A stretch of 64,000 nt of DNA. It comes from Embiotoca jacksoni (taxonomy: Eukaryota > Chordata > Actinopteri > Embiotocidae). This document shows, in pieces, positions 27,040-39,062 of this stretch. The notes under the pieces are model-generated. The model made no database searches. It worked only from the letters and a program-made list of their open reading frames with translations, and was not told the origin of the DNA. Location: assembly GCA_022577435.1 (NCBI GenBank), contig JAKOON010000005.1:12365224-12429223 (forward strand), written 5' to 3'. Position numbers and translations under genes: made by a program. Each line of letters begins with the position of its first letter. The first letter of the stretch is position 1.

Positions 27040-27450
27040 CATGTGTGTCATGGTTTGGACCTGTCTGGATCACCTGTGTTTGTTTTTTTACTTATGTCAT
27101 CCCACGTGATCCCGGTTGTGTGTCACACCCTCCACCCACCAGAAGTCCTCCGTCTCTCTGTCTCCGTGGCTGCCACACCCACCTCACCTTCTCCCAGTTC
27201 CCCAGTCAGCCCCAACTGCAGCCACTCTACAATCTCCCAGCCATTTCTGACCATGGTAAACTTTTATTCCTTGTCGTTGTGGCGTCAAGTTTTTGTTCGA
27301 GGATGGTTCTTCTATGTTCCACGATTCCGCATTTTTTTCTGCACCTTTGTGTTTTGTTTTACAGCCTGGACTTTCTGTTAAACATTTGTAAGCTAAGTCT
27401 TTTGTTTGCTTATCCCCAGGTCTAGGTGTTGTGCGTTTGGGTCCTTCTTT
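27040..27450 (+). repeat. Possible retroelement 3' end fragment
   Basis: Pyrimidine-rich unit ending CCTGGACTTTCTGTTAAAC and GTGCGTTTGGGTCCTT. These words recur at the 3' ends of common teleost retroelements. Identification is from memory of the motif only. Confidence 0.3.
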
Positions 27451-27876
27451 TGGAAGCTGTGTTTCTAGATGTGTTTCCTGCTATGTCATGTCAAAATGTC
27501 TCCTGAAGGTCTACGGCAGAGGTGATAAACAGGGTGATTACTCAGATGTCGATGAGTAGTTGTCACATCTTCACTCCAGGTTCATCTCCTTGTTGTCACA
27601 CAGCAACTTCAGTCTTTTTCTGGGTAATTATCAGTGCCTATTTGGCAAAAACACTGATTGGTAATTTGGCTCGTTACATAAAAATTCTTTAAAAAAATTA
27701 AGGCTTCACTCATATCACAGCACACTCTGAGCTGTAGATCTAGTTAAAGCGGAAATCATTGATTTTTTAGGTGACATGAGAGCAGCAGAACAAGTGTTAA
27801 TCTAACAAATCTACAATGAGTAATATCACATTCCAAGATGACATGGCTGAACAGGTTGGCAAGTTGCCTATCCAGA

Positions 27877-28433
27877 GGGCTGGTTCACAAAAGCACAATT
27901 ATGAAATCCAGGTTAACAGAGTAAAGCTAGGCTTGTTCTAGTTAATGCATTCTGGATTAATCCGTTTCACAGTTGCCGACCCTGCAGGTGTTGCTAGGTC
28001 AAGCTATATACTTTATATACTGCAGGTGTCACCGACTTAACTATAAACATATTTTCAACTTTATCTGCCATTTCTAATCATCTTGACAACTGCAATATCA
28101 TTTTACTCAATCAAACCTACAACAACAATATGAACAGAAGTCTTCATAAACATAAAGTTGTTTTAATGCACGTTTATACAAATAAAGCAAAATAACCATC
28201 TCAAACACGCAATAACTGTAAGAAATGGGTTTCGGATCGAAGCGACTGCTGATTGAAAGGCACCAGGATTCATCAAGCCTGGCCGTAAACCTGGTCAGGA
28301 GCAGGTTAGCTGCACAGAATATATCTCCATGGTAACTTGTGTGCCACTGCTTTCATGAAACCAAACTGAGGCTTAATTCAGCCAGGACAGCTGGAAAATC
28401 TCTGCTCAATCCCTGATCCAAGTTTTGTGAAAC
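27877..28433. repeat. Probable MITE with GGTTTCACAAAA-type ends
   Basis: The left end GGGCTGGTTCACAAAAGCAC and the reverse complement of the right end, GGTTTCACAAAACTTGGATC, share GGTT(T)CACAAAA as an inverted repeat about 0.55 kb apart. No coding remnant was seen. No target duplication could be fixed. Confidence 0.4.
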
Positions 28434-30049
28434 CGCTGTCAGCAGATATAAAGCAACATTAACATTCATTTATTTGTTGTTTTCTGGCCACCTTATCAAT
28501 TCAAGTTCAATTTTCACTCTCCTTTCAGCTCTGTTTTTAGGCTCCACCACCTCCCGGGGAAAAATAGTTGCAAACATGTTCACCAGCTTGTTGCTAAATG
28601 TGTCTGCTGTTTGAGCTGAGCCGAAAGTGACTGCAGTGACTGAAGCAAAATACATTTGCAGGTCAGAAATCACAAAGAATGAGCTGAAAGGTGTTAAAAA
28701 GCCTCACAGTGCTGAGGGGAACTGAATGAACCCTTTAACATCACAAACATTATTTGATCTGTGGAAGAACTTCATTTTCAATACTGCACACCTTAAATTG
28801 AAGCTGTTATTCTCTCTGCTGACTGACTTGTACTGTATATTTGTGACTGACTGACAAATAGTTTGCACCTTTGATTGCATTTATTTGTAAAGTCTGATTC
28901 AAAATCCAACTGTAGTTAGAGACTTTTTTATGTGGGTCATCAAGGGGTCAACAGTTTGGCATCTGTTGACGTCCCAACGCTGTATTGCAGTGGTAAATAA
29001 CATTCAGTATCAATTTGTGAAAATGTGTTGCAGTAGCACTTTAGAACAACTGTGAGAAATGCAATAAATGCACAAGTTTTGAATTTCCTGTCAGCTTTGG
29101 CTTATCAGAAAAGAGCTTTGAAACCACCCTTGCACTTCTGAACACACTGTTGAATGAAGGATACAAGCAGAGACAGCTTGAGGCTTCCCGGCATGCAGGA
29201 TTTCTCTGTTTCTTCTTAAGTCACACACCTGAATAAATACAGTGTCTCTCAACATAAACATTGTGTGATAGAGTAAACTAACCTGCTCGCCAAGGCAGAG
29301 CAGAGTAGTGTAAAGCTGCCTGAAAGCAGATGTAACAACACATGTAACAACAAATATACTTTAGCTGATTTGGAAGGGATGTTCTTGTTGATCCACTGTT
29401 GCATAATGTGTTTGTGTGTGTGTGCGCGTGTGTGTATGAGGAGATCTAAAAAGTCTGTAGTTTGGACAGATGCTTTTCAGATGGTGACGGGTTTCCCCAC
29501 ATCTGAGGGAGCAGGAGGTTGAGGGCCTGCAGCCGTGTGGGAAGCTGCAGAGACAGCTGACTCAGTCTCACATGGTAATGACTCAGTCAAAAGAATTATT
29601 TACATTTCACATCAGGGATATTTTTCACAAGTTATCAGCAGTGAAGCGAAATTTATTTATATGTACAACATCAACCTCTACTAATCAAGTTTGAAAAAAC
29701 AGCATAGAGAAAGAGCACAAACCTCTGCACTAATGTGCATTTAACAGCTTCAAAGTCGAGCTGCATAGCAAAAGACAGTCATGCTTTGCTGATGATGGCT
29801 AAGAGTTTTTTTGTATTTATTGATTGAAAAAAATCCTGACGAGAAATAGCTGGTCTCTGAACTTTTAAAAATGCAACATGACCCAAACAGTGATGGCCAT
29901 TTAAATGTATCATGTTGCTCTAGTTCTACCAGCAAAATACTAATTTTGTTGGATTGCGCCACGTTGTTAGTTGTCCATTTTAGTTTTGTTGCAACTGCAC
30001 AAATTAGTCAGAAGATATAGCAGTTTTGTCAAACAGCTATTTCAATATG

Positions 30050-30170
30050 CAGGTGTTACGGTTCACAAGGGGGCGAAAGACCCAAATGCACAACACAGAG
30101 GCTAAAAGCAAAAGTCAGAGTAAAGCGAGAACAAAAGAAAAACAACACAAATATAAAAGACAACAACAAT
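30050..30170 (-). repeat. Possible retroelement 3' end fragment, opposite orientation
   Basis: TTACGGTTCACAAGGGGGCG and AAAGACCCAAATGCACAACA read on the minus strand give TGCATTTGGGTCTTT, the same type of terminal word as at 27430-27450. Confidence 0.3.
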
Positions 30171-31489
30171 CTGAGCACAAATCTGTGTGTTTGTCAGAAA
30201 AGCAGTTCTTAGGACTGAAGCCGTGTTGTTTTTATTCTCATAGAAGACATGCCAGACGAGGATCACTTGAAATCAAAAATATTTCCTGGTGCAGCTACAG
30301 TTCAGATTGATTATACAAAAAAAATACATCAAAAGCATTAACTTTAAGTCTCACATGTATCAGCTCCAAAGAGAAAAAGCTTCTTTTTTTTTTTTAAAGT
30401 TCATTATTCTTTGCTGTTTAAGTGAAGGAGGAATAAAGCCGAAGAAGTAATGGTTCCACTGTCAGAACCTCAATAGATTATATGTAATACAGCTAGAAGA
30501 CATATCATTTTGACTCACTTGTACTATCTTTTGGCTCTATAATCACAGTCACAGTTTTGCTCTCTCTTCCTACACATGAAACGCAGCTGAATGAAGACAC
30601 TTTCATAAGCCCACACACTGTTTAAAAGCAATAATTTCACAAACGCCTCTGGAAAGTGGGAGCATCAAATGATGAATCCACTGGAAATTAACCCACTGAA
30701 GGTCACAAATGTATATTCAAAAGTGCAAATGAGAGAGATTTTTCTTTCACAATGCCCCTGATGACGTGATTTTGTGAAACAATGTTGAACTAAGCTTCAA
30801 CACTATCTCTGGACTCTCTCAATAGGCTTCAGAACTGACTCTGCTACTCCACTGATTATAATTATATGCAGAGGACTTATATGTCTTTGTTAATCATTTG
30901 CAGATAGAGTCAGAAATGAACAAATGTTTTTGTTGTTAAAACTCTGTCCCTCAGAATGAGGGCACTCTTCTCATTTTAACGGGCTGTGTTTTTTGCATTG
31001 TGATTCTTTTTGTGCAAATGTGCAACATTTCAACATCTGCAGATCTGCTGACATGATAATGTATCCTGTTGCTGTTTAACACATTATTTTGACTTCTCTG
31101 GCTTACAAGATCATGCTTTATTTAATTTCTGTTGAATTTCCCTGTTTTTTTTTCTTTCTGTTTATACTTTTCAGGGAATAACTACACCGTTTTTCATTTG
31201 AACTGAGGATGGAGATGATGTAGAAAACCAGTTAATTATTGATCATCACATTCAGCACTGTGACTGCAAAATCAGTGTCGGTAAACATGGGGAATGGGGC
31301 GCGTACGTAGGGTGCTCAGCGTGCTGCAGCACCACCTGGTAGGTGGTAGAGGACCTGCATGTTCACAGCTAGAAATTAATTAAAAAGTAAATAAATTAAA
31401 AAAAAAAAGTTGTATTCTATTTCTTTTGGAAATTTTGATTTCAGTAAGCAGTTAATCTTAGATTTTAGTTTCAAAACTGTAAGTCCTCG

Positions 31490-31815
31490 GAAGTTACGTC
31501 AGCCCGGTCAAAGGTCGCAGTGACGTATCAACGGACGCGCAACAGCGGAAGAAAATGGCGGACGCAAAAATAATTTGCGGATTTCTTGATGAAGCTTTAA
31601 AAAAAAAAAAAAAAAGAGCAAAACTTTGCGGATGAGAGTCAGCAAGTAACGACAGCTCCCGCAGCTCCCGCAGGAAGATAGATGACCTCACTGTTTGCTC
31701 GGAAAAGAGTAATTTCATCATAACGTTCATCATGCAAGAGGAGAGGAGGATGTTAGCGGCTAACAGCACACAAGAGCAGAGGGGAGATCAAAATATGGCT
31801 CATTAGACAAGGTAC
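31490..31815 (+). promoter_or_regulatory. Orphan promoter-like segment with a possible first exon
   Basis: A CpG-containing patch with TTACGTCA (31494-31501), TGACGTAT (31522-31529), an ETS core CGGAAG and an AAAATGGCGG YY1-like site (near 31545-31560). These are typical of TATA-less promoters. The downstream sequence could be an exon ending at about 31811 (GACAAG|GTACGT). No protein was recognised and no downstream partner exon was found. A transposon-derived origin is equally possible. Confidence 0.3.
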
Positions 31816-31930
31816 GTTTATTTGAATCGTACATTTCATACACAACAACTCACAAGGGGTTAAGAGGACATTAAACTGTGAGAGAGCTGCAGTTAGTCAT
31901 TGTCTTCAATTGACGTCACTGTCTCTCAGA

Positions 31931-32480
31931 CTGTACAGCAGGGGTGTCAAACATACGGCCCGTGGGCCAGATCCGGCCCGCCAGGGGGTCCAGCTCGGCC
32001 CGCCGGATGACTTTGCCAAGTGTGAAAATTACAGAAAGACATAAATTGCATTTCTATGAGAATATGGAGGTTTATGAGTACAAACGTTTTGTTATTTATT
32101 TTTTTATTTTTTTTTAATCGATCCAGTAATTGCTTCAAAAACAGCGTAAATGCGACGTCTGCTCCGGAGGAAGAAGCGCTCGCTGCTCGCTTTGTGACGC
32201 GTTTGACGTCAACCGCGTCACAAAGCGAGGGAATCTGCAGAGGAGATAAACAGTGGGCTGATGTCTGAGTTTTTGGTCTTTATGTTTCTAGTTTATTGCA
32301 GAAAGACCTTAAAATAGGGTTTATCATCCAAAAACCTTCACCAGTGATTTAAACAAAGAGAAATATTGTTGTTATGTATGCGTTATTATGCTATGATTTT
32401 ACTGGTCTGGCCCACTTGAGATCAAAGTGGGCAGTATGTGGCCCTTTAACTAAAATGAGTTTGACACTCCTGCTGTACAG
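31931..32480. mobile_element. Non-autonomous hAT-family DNA transposon with 8-bp target duplications
   Basis: Element 31939-32472 (534 bases) begins CAGGGGTGTCAAAC and ends GTTTGACACTCCTG; the inverted repeats match at 13 of 14 positions. It is flanked by perfect 8-bp direct repeats CTGTACAG (31931-31938 and 32473-32480), as expected for hAT insertion. The left part has the GC-rich words GGCCCGTGGGCCAGATCCGG common to a large vertebrate hAT MITE family. No transposase frame is present. A 44-bp near-perfect palindrome sits at 32186-32229. Confidence 0.85.
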
Positions 32481-32836
32481 GGACCTGGTTTTACAACTGA
32501 AGGGAAGATGTTGTTCAGGTGTCACATATATTGACATGATGTCCTGCTTCTCTAAAACCTGTCTTTTATCCAGTGGATCAGAATAAAGCAGGGAGGGCTG
32601 TTATCACCGGGCTGTGAATGAACTCAATCAAACTGCGCTGGCGGGTGAAGTGCAGGTTAGTCTGTCACTGTCACTCACCAACGTGGATAATAGGGAATCA
32701 AAAAGTCACAGGTCTGCGCAAATGTTGGCAGAATATGATGAAATCTACTTCAAAGAAAAGGAGACGCAGCGACAACAAAGACTGGACGCTACTTATAACT
32801 AAGTGAAACTGGTTGAAGGTGATTCTCAGAGTTTTT

Positions 32837-32840
<4 letters not shown>

Positions 32841-32867
<27 letters not shown>
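32841..32867 (+). repeat. poly-T tract
   Basis: A run of 27 T residues. Confidence 0.9.
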
Positions 32868-32872
<5 letters not shown>

Positions 32873-35289
32873 ACTTACTTTTCAATTTCACACGGGGGAG
32901 AATACGACCTGAAGCAACACAGTGCATGTAACTCTAACGTGTAACATATGGCTTTAAAAAGAGATGAGCCGATCTGTGGACGCATTTCCTACTGAAACCT
33001 AAAGATGACTGCCTGACAGATAAAGTAACAGCAGCTGAAATAACCAGCGTTTACCGGTCGGTCAGGTCAGCAGACTGTGGTAGGATGTGGCACCTGCATT
33101 TTTTTCACACTCGGAGATCGCAAAGAAAATGTCATGTGGTCGGACAAAAGTAACGACTATGATGACAGATATGCCGGCACTTTCCAAATTTATCTTGGAT
33201 TCAGTTTGTGCCTAATTTTAGTTGAATTTGGACTGCAAAGATGAACTGAGCTAGTTGAAGTAAATGATTCCTGCTGATTTGGTTAATGTGGTCCCACCGT
33301 AATATTATTAAATAACTTTAATCTAATGGTGTTTGGAAGGCACAATGGTGCTTTGTGTTCATATCTGTTGTTGTAGAAAATATAGGCAGGGTCCCTTAAA
33401 GTATAAGAGCAGGAAAACCATTGAGGGAAATTCTGTTATATTTAAAGCGTGTGACAACATTTCATGTGTTCTGTTTAAATGTACACAGTTAAGTCAGATT
33501 CACTGATAATGAGAGGAAGCACTGTACTTCTCGATAGTTAGAAAAAGGGAATACATGCGTGTAAGCAGACATAACACCATAAGAACTGTGAAACTTTAGC
33601 TTCCTTTTATGCTAATTGTATTCACTGGTGAGGGAGTTGGAAAAGTGTTGTTTACTACTTCTACTGTTGACCTTCTCTCTTACACTAAAGATCCACTGTG
33701 ACCTCCTACAAAAGACTGACGTTGGTCTGTGGTCGGTCTGAAAGGGTTAAGGGCATGAAAAAGCAACAAGTGAACTTGAATAAAAAAAAAAAATCAGAGG
33801 CTCAGTGCAATTCCACTGTACAACAGGCCTAAACGCACTGCAGCTATTATTGTCTGTGGGTTCGATGTTGTTCTTTGCCTGCGAAAACTATGCGTCAGTG
33901 GTCGAAGCTCTTACCAAGATCATTTTTAAATCTGCCTTTGATGATAACAGCGAGTGCAGAGCTGCTGTTGTATCATGTTTTTATATGTTTTCTGTCAGAT
34001 CATCGGCTGTTTTGCGAGTAAATAACGGCGTCGGCGGTCGCTGTTTTATCATCGTTTATTGTGTATATCTGCCTTCATGAGCCACTGCCCAGCTGCTGTT
34101 TTATGTGTGTTTTCTTTTGTGATTATTTCATCCTTTCAAGGACAGATATTGTATGTTCATATAAGTACTCAGCTTTGTGTCTAACACCCACCACCATATA
34201 TGTAAGAAAACATGCACAACCAATGTACATTTTTCAGCTTGTATCATTTAAACAGATCTTTTTGATGTGGATGTTGAGGCTGACACCCCCACTTGAAACA
34301 CGTTCCCACGGCTATGTCTGTATAACAGTGACCCACAGTTTATCAGGACGTTGTTTGTGTATAATTCTCTGCACTAGCCGAAATTTGTGTAAACGTAAAA
34401 ACTACTTAATGTTATTTATAGATTAATCTTCGCTGCAGAAACACAAACATAAACCAGCAAGACGTGTGTTAAGGTGGCCAAGCAGACGTAATATATAAAA
34501 TTTTTGCATGAGACGACAAGATGTTGGATTAATTTGTAGATGTTTACCCGGGAGCAGGATGCACTTTAGCGTCAGTGTTTACATCCTCCACCAGAGGATG
34601 ACAAGTAAAAGCAAAAACATAATCATATTCTGTATGAGATAGTTCACATAAATAAAATAAAAAAGTAATTCTTCACGTTATAATGAGTTCTTTTGTATGC
34701 CAGGTCACATACACTATACTCATACTACATCTGATAATTAAGGAAGAATTTAAATAGCAAAGGTGTTCATCCCAATGGAAGTTTTATTATATTAAAATAT
34801 AATAGGATGAATCCAACTAATTATGCTCATTAAGGTGGTGAATTGAAGCCAGATTGTAGAAATTCAATGTGACAGACAACTTGATACGTATAACGAAGCC
34901 TCTCAAATTTTGTTTCACTTCATATCACATCTTATTTGGACATGGGTCCACTTTATCATTAACATTCATACCAGCGGGGTCATTTTTTGCTTGTGACCTA
35001 AAATTATTCCACAAGCAACTTTGAACTGTAAATGAAAAAGCAAATCTATATCTCATATTTAATTCCGCTCATTATATCATACGCGCTGTCACTCCAACAC
35101 GTTCGTTTTTACCGGATTTACGTTGCAAACTAATCATCATAATCCTTTTTAAAAATCCAAGATAACATCAAACAGCATCAGGTTAAAGAACTGCAGAACA
35201 GAGCGTCAGTTTAAAAAAATAAAAAATTATATTGTGCACATATAGTTTAATGCAGTTGTTGTGCGTAAAAGTGTTTCCAGTGCGCGTCG

Positions 35290-35700
35290 TCATGGAGACA
35301 TGGCGGTCGAACTTCTCTCGCTGCAGCAGCAACACGTGACCACTCGCTGCATTTTCTTTAGTTTTTGACCCCACAGCTGTGACCACCGATCAAATACGTG
35401 CTTCATATCCTCCACCCCGTCCACTAACACCTCGAGTTCTGCGTCGGAAAAATTATATTTCCGGGTTTTCCTCTCCGTTGTTTACACGATTCACCTGATG
35501 CACATGGCTAGTTTTATATGCATCAAGTTTTATAACATGCTTTGCATTGACCATTCATGGTTGAATGTGGGCGTGATAAAGGCGGGTTGTAAAGCTGATC
35601 TACCTGCGCGCATTTCAACGTGGATTGTGATTTATAAAGGGAACATTGCGTGCAGGTGTGCGTGCGCACGGTTTTGTAAATATGAATATTTTTTTAATTC
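35290..35700 (-). mobile_element. Harbinger-like element remnant with Myb/SANT-like fragment
   Basis: Minus-strand frame near 35460-35290 begins KYNFSDAELEVLVDGVE, the opening of the Myb/SANT-like domain encoded by the second gene of fish Harbinger transposons. The similarity then fades. Sequence just to its right (35560-35690) contains GTGGATTGTGATTTATAAAG and GTGCGTGCGCACGGTTTTGT, words familiar from the same family. No transposase core or clear ends were found, so this is a fragment. Confidence 0.5.
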
Positions 35701-36169
35701 AATGCTGCTGCATCTCAGTGCAGGAGGCTTTACTCAGGTCAACTCATGTGTCACTGCTGTTACTCACACTTCATATCTGAATCTCACCCCTCTTTTACCC
35801 AGCTAGGTATTTTACCACCATGCCTTCTTCACTGGCTGCACTCCAAAATGCATTATTTGTCAGTCATGTACAAAATTATTTATGTCAGCGTGAAACTGTT
35901 CGGTTGTGTTTTAATTTTGATAGGCAATTATATCAATATATTTTTAAAACAGTGTATGGTGGATGATTAAACCCCCCCTTTTCCTGCCCTGGATAATTTA
36001 AGCTTTCTAGATCTGCTGTCAGTTCAAATGATAAAAACTGATTTTGGATGACTCGTAGAACTTAATTAGCAGAACCATTAAAGACCAGACTCAAGTCCAA
36101 CAAACTGATAGTATGCAGACAGGCTGTAAACAGTGAGGCTTTGTGCATGTGTGTACAAATCTACCAATA

Positions 36170-36500
36170 TATAAGAGTGCAGCCATGCTAGTTGCTCTCT
36201 TTGGCTCATAGTTATGCATTGGGCTGAATGCTAGTATCATCATGCTCATACTGACAGTGCTAACAGGCTAATGTGGCTTCATGTTAAAATTTTTGCATGT
36301 TAGCATGATTTTATATTTTGTAATTGCAATAAACATAAAGATCAGCTGAGGTTGAATGCCCTTAAGTGCAGGTTATTTTGTCATAAAGAAAAGTATCGGA
36401 CCACTCAAACCTTTGACTTGATGGTTGAGCTATAAATGGAAAGCTTGGCTATCTCCAAAATGGTGAATGTAATGACAATCCAGCCACTGGCTCACTCAGA
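36170..36500 (+). repeat. Decayed teleost interspersed repeat ('gctaacatgct' family), copy 2
   Basis: It contains the ordered words of a common fish repeat: ATGCTAGTATCATCATGCTC, TTAGCATG, AAGATCAGCTGAGG, then AAAGTATCGGACCA, TTGACTTGATGG, GACAATCCAGCCA. Related copies lie near 530-605 and 55905-56340. Confidence 0.5.
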
Positions 36501-38124
36501 ACATTAAATGTTAATCTCATGGTGACATAGAGGAAAAAGGAATCCAAAAAGTTAGCGAGATTTACCCTTTAAAGATCATAACTGTCTGTAAATGTAACGG
36601 CACTATAAAACAGACATATTTCATTGTATTGTAATACAGTAGTACCTCCTGTCGTAGTCGTAGATATTTCTTTCAAAGTCGTGGACTGGCCAGTCGTCTT
36701 TGCTAGCATGAGTACAAATTACTCTCTTAGAGGAAATCAGTTGAAAATAATGTCTTTTGTTTGTGAAAACTGATATTTTCCATAACAAATGCCTTTCAAT
36801 ACACATGATGGAGCAGTAAACACATCACTCTGATGTTTACTGCATTGAGCCAGCTGCGCGCTCTGATGATTTGTGGACATCAGTGTTGAGACTCCTTCGT
36901 CCCATGCTGGTCATCCTAGGCTCCCTGTCCTGTTTACACATCAGGGCTGTTGAATTTATGGCTGCAATCTCAGCAAGCTCATTGATTACTTTCTTAACCT
37001 GCACTGTAAAACTGTGCAGTATGAATAACACTAGTCACATGAAGGTGTTCGTGGAGACTGTCTGCAGGCTGTGTGAGTGGGGAGCTGGTTAAAATCACTG
37101 ATATATGAGGCTGTGGTTGGAAAACTGCTCTTCTTAAAAAGGGAATAACGCTGCTTCTGTTTGTGTGGTTAATAGACCCACAGGTTTTTACTTTGCTGCT
37201 CTGTAGAATAACACCAACTGCTGCAGCTTTGTGCAGCTGAAGGGGAGAATACATTTTTTGTTGAATTAGAGCTGCATCACTCCTTTTTTCAATAGACTCT
37301 GGTTTTCCTATATTAACCATCCAATCTCAGTTAATACGTCGGTTAGGTCAGACAGTTGTATGCAAAGGTTTGGCCAAACTGCATGTCATTATTTAAGGCA
37401 AAAGAGGGAACTACAACCGCTGCAGCAAACAGACATTAAAAATCAAGTCTTTCTTTAAATGTTATAATGCACTGCTACATTTTATTTGTGAAATAAAAAA
37501 ATAAAAAAATTAAAAGAATGTGTAGGCACTGTAAAAAGTGGGCTTTGTTGATGTTGTAGGTTTTTAATGTACACTTATACATCACTACAGCCAGTTTGGA
37601 GTTTAACCACTGGAGGTGTGCAAAGAAAATATTTTCAGTGTGTGGGGGGTTAAGTTACTCTAATAATATAGTTTGGAATGGGGGAGACAGATATGGCCCT
37701 AAAATAATACCAAAATATTTCAAGGTATTTCTGCAGTAATGATATTCTTGACAATATGACAAAATACAAAATCATTTTTAATTACTAATTTCAAGAACCT
37801 AAAATTGCAGCAAAATAGGTGCTATAGTTTTATAAATATTCAGTAAAGACTAATATATTACTGTGGTTTGTTGTACATCTGATCTTTTGTAACCAAATTA
37901 CTTTCACACAACTGAAGTCGCTCCCCTTCACTCCTCCACCGTAAAGCAGCTTTCAGTCATGCTCGTTGTTGCTATATGTAAGTTATGTGTATGTAGTACT
38001 GGTATGACGTGTGTTACGTCTTCAAGTCAGAATATTGCAATATGCACAATATAATTTTTTTCTTCATAATTCAAAGTTACACTGATATTACCGTGAATGA
38101 TACGATATGAAACACTTCAAGTGT

Positions 38125-38225
38125 GTGATGCAGGACCTTTACTTGTAATCAAGTGTTTTTACATTTTTGTATCATCACTTTTACTAAAGTAGATGATCTG
38201 AGTACTGCTTCCACTCCTGTAAGAG
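38125..38225 (+). repeat. Decayed teleost interspersed repeat, second partial copy
   Basis: TTTTACTAAAGTAGATGATC and GAGTACTGCTTCCACTCCTG resemble the end of the repeat noted at 22080-22330. Confidence 0.4.
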
Positions 38226-39062
38226 CGTTGTTGCTCCTTCCTGTGATGCTGTTTTGGCTGTTGTTTTTGTCTCTTTTTTTTTGCTTAATTTGAAGTTACT
38301 TTGTTGTGTTTTGCTTCCATCTCATGAGTTTTGTCCCTTACAGATCTGCTTCTCCAACATCCCGCAACAAGTTTGTCAGTGCCACGCAACATCTACTAGC
38401 CTTTATATGCTGTACCAGCAAGAATACTGAATATAAATCCACTTCTGAATTGCTAGTTTCTCTATAAGGCCCAATAATTATGATAACGTGAAACCACAGC
38501 TTTTTAGGCCAGCATGTAACGTCTGCAAGTCAAAACGCTGAAAGGAAATATCTGAGTGTGGATGTCACGACACAGGAAATAATAAAGTATGAGACATCTG
38601 TCATCGGAACGCAAAGTAAACCAAATCTTTGCATGTTTCGTCTGGAGTGTTTCAATTTCACTGTAAAAAATGATGGCTCGTCTTAACCAGCATGACATGA
38701 ACGGAAAAGCAGTTAGAGGTGAAGGCTGAGTAGCAGTGGCATTAAACAGTAACAGCGTGGTGGGAAAATCCTACAATACTCAAATAGTGGGTTATAGAAA
38801 CACAATCTCTTTCAACAATATGTTATAGGAACACTCTCTGGCAAGACGAACATTTGTGGTTTGTGATAATAACGAGGGGAAAAAAAAGGAGAACAGTCTC
38901 TTCATTGGAGTGTGCTCCGGTTTGTTCCATAAGCAGATTTAAACTTGAATAGTGGAGAGGATAACAGCGGGGCACTGAGAGGCCCCTCTCTCTGCTGTTA
39001 TGTCTTCATAACAGAAACAAAAATGTAGAGAGCAGATTTGATTTAAAAGATACAATCCATGA

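Larger units (their letters stand above)
25420..31480. other. fibin-ano3 gene-poor interval, left part
   Basis: Six kilobases without a recognisable exon on either strand. It holds a probable MITE (27877-28433) and two short stretches resembling 3' ends of retroelements (near 27040-27450 and 30050-30170). The rest is unannotatable AT-rich sequence. Confidence 0.5.

Noticed and set aside
27033..27425. 130-residue plus-strand open frame
   Set aside because: Pyrimidine-rich, cysteine and phenylalanine-heavy translation of a probable retroelement 3' end; no protein similarity.
34061..34426. 121-residue plus-strand open frame
   Set aside because: No recognisable domain, no splice or promoter context and AT-rich codon use; judged chance.
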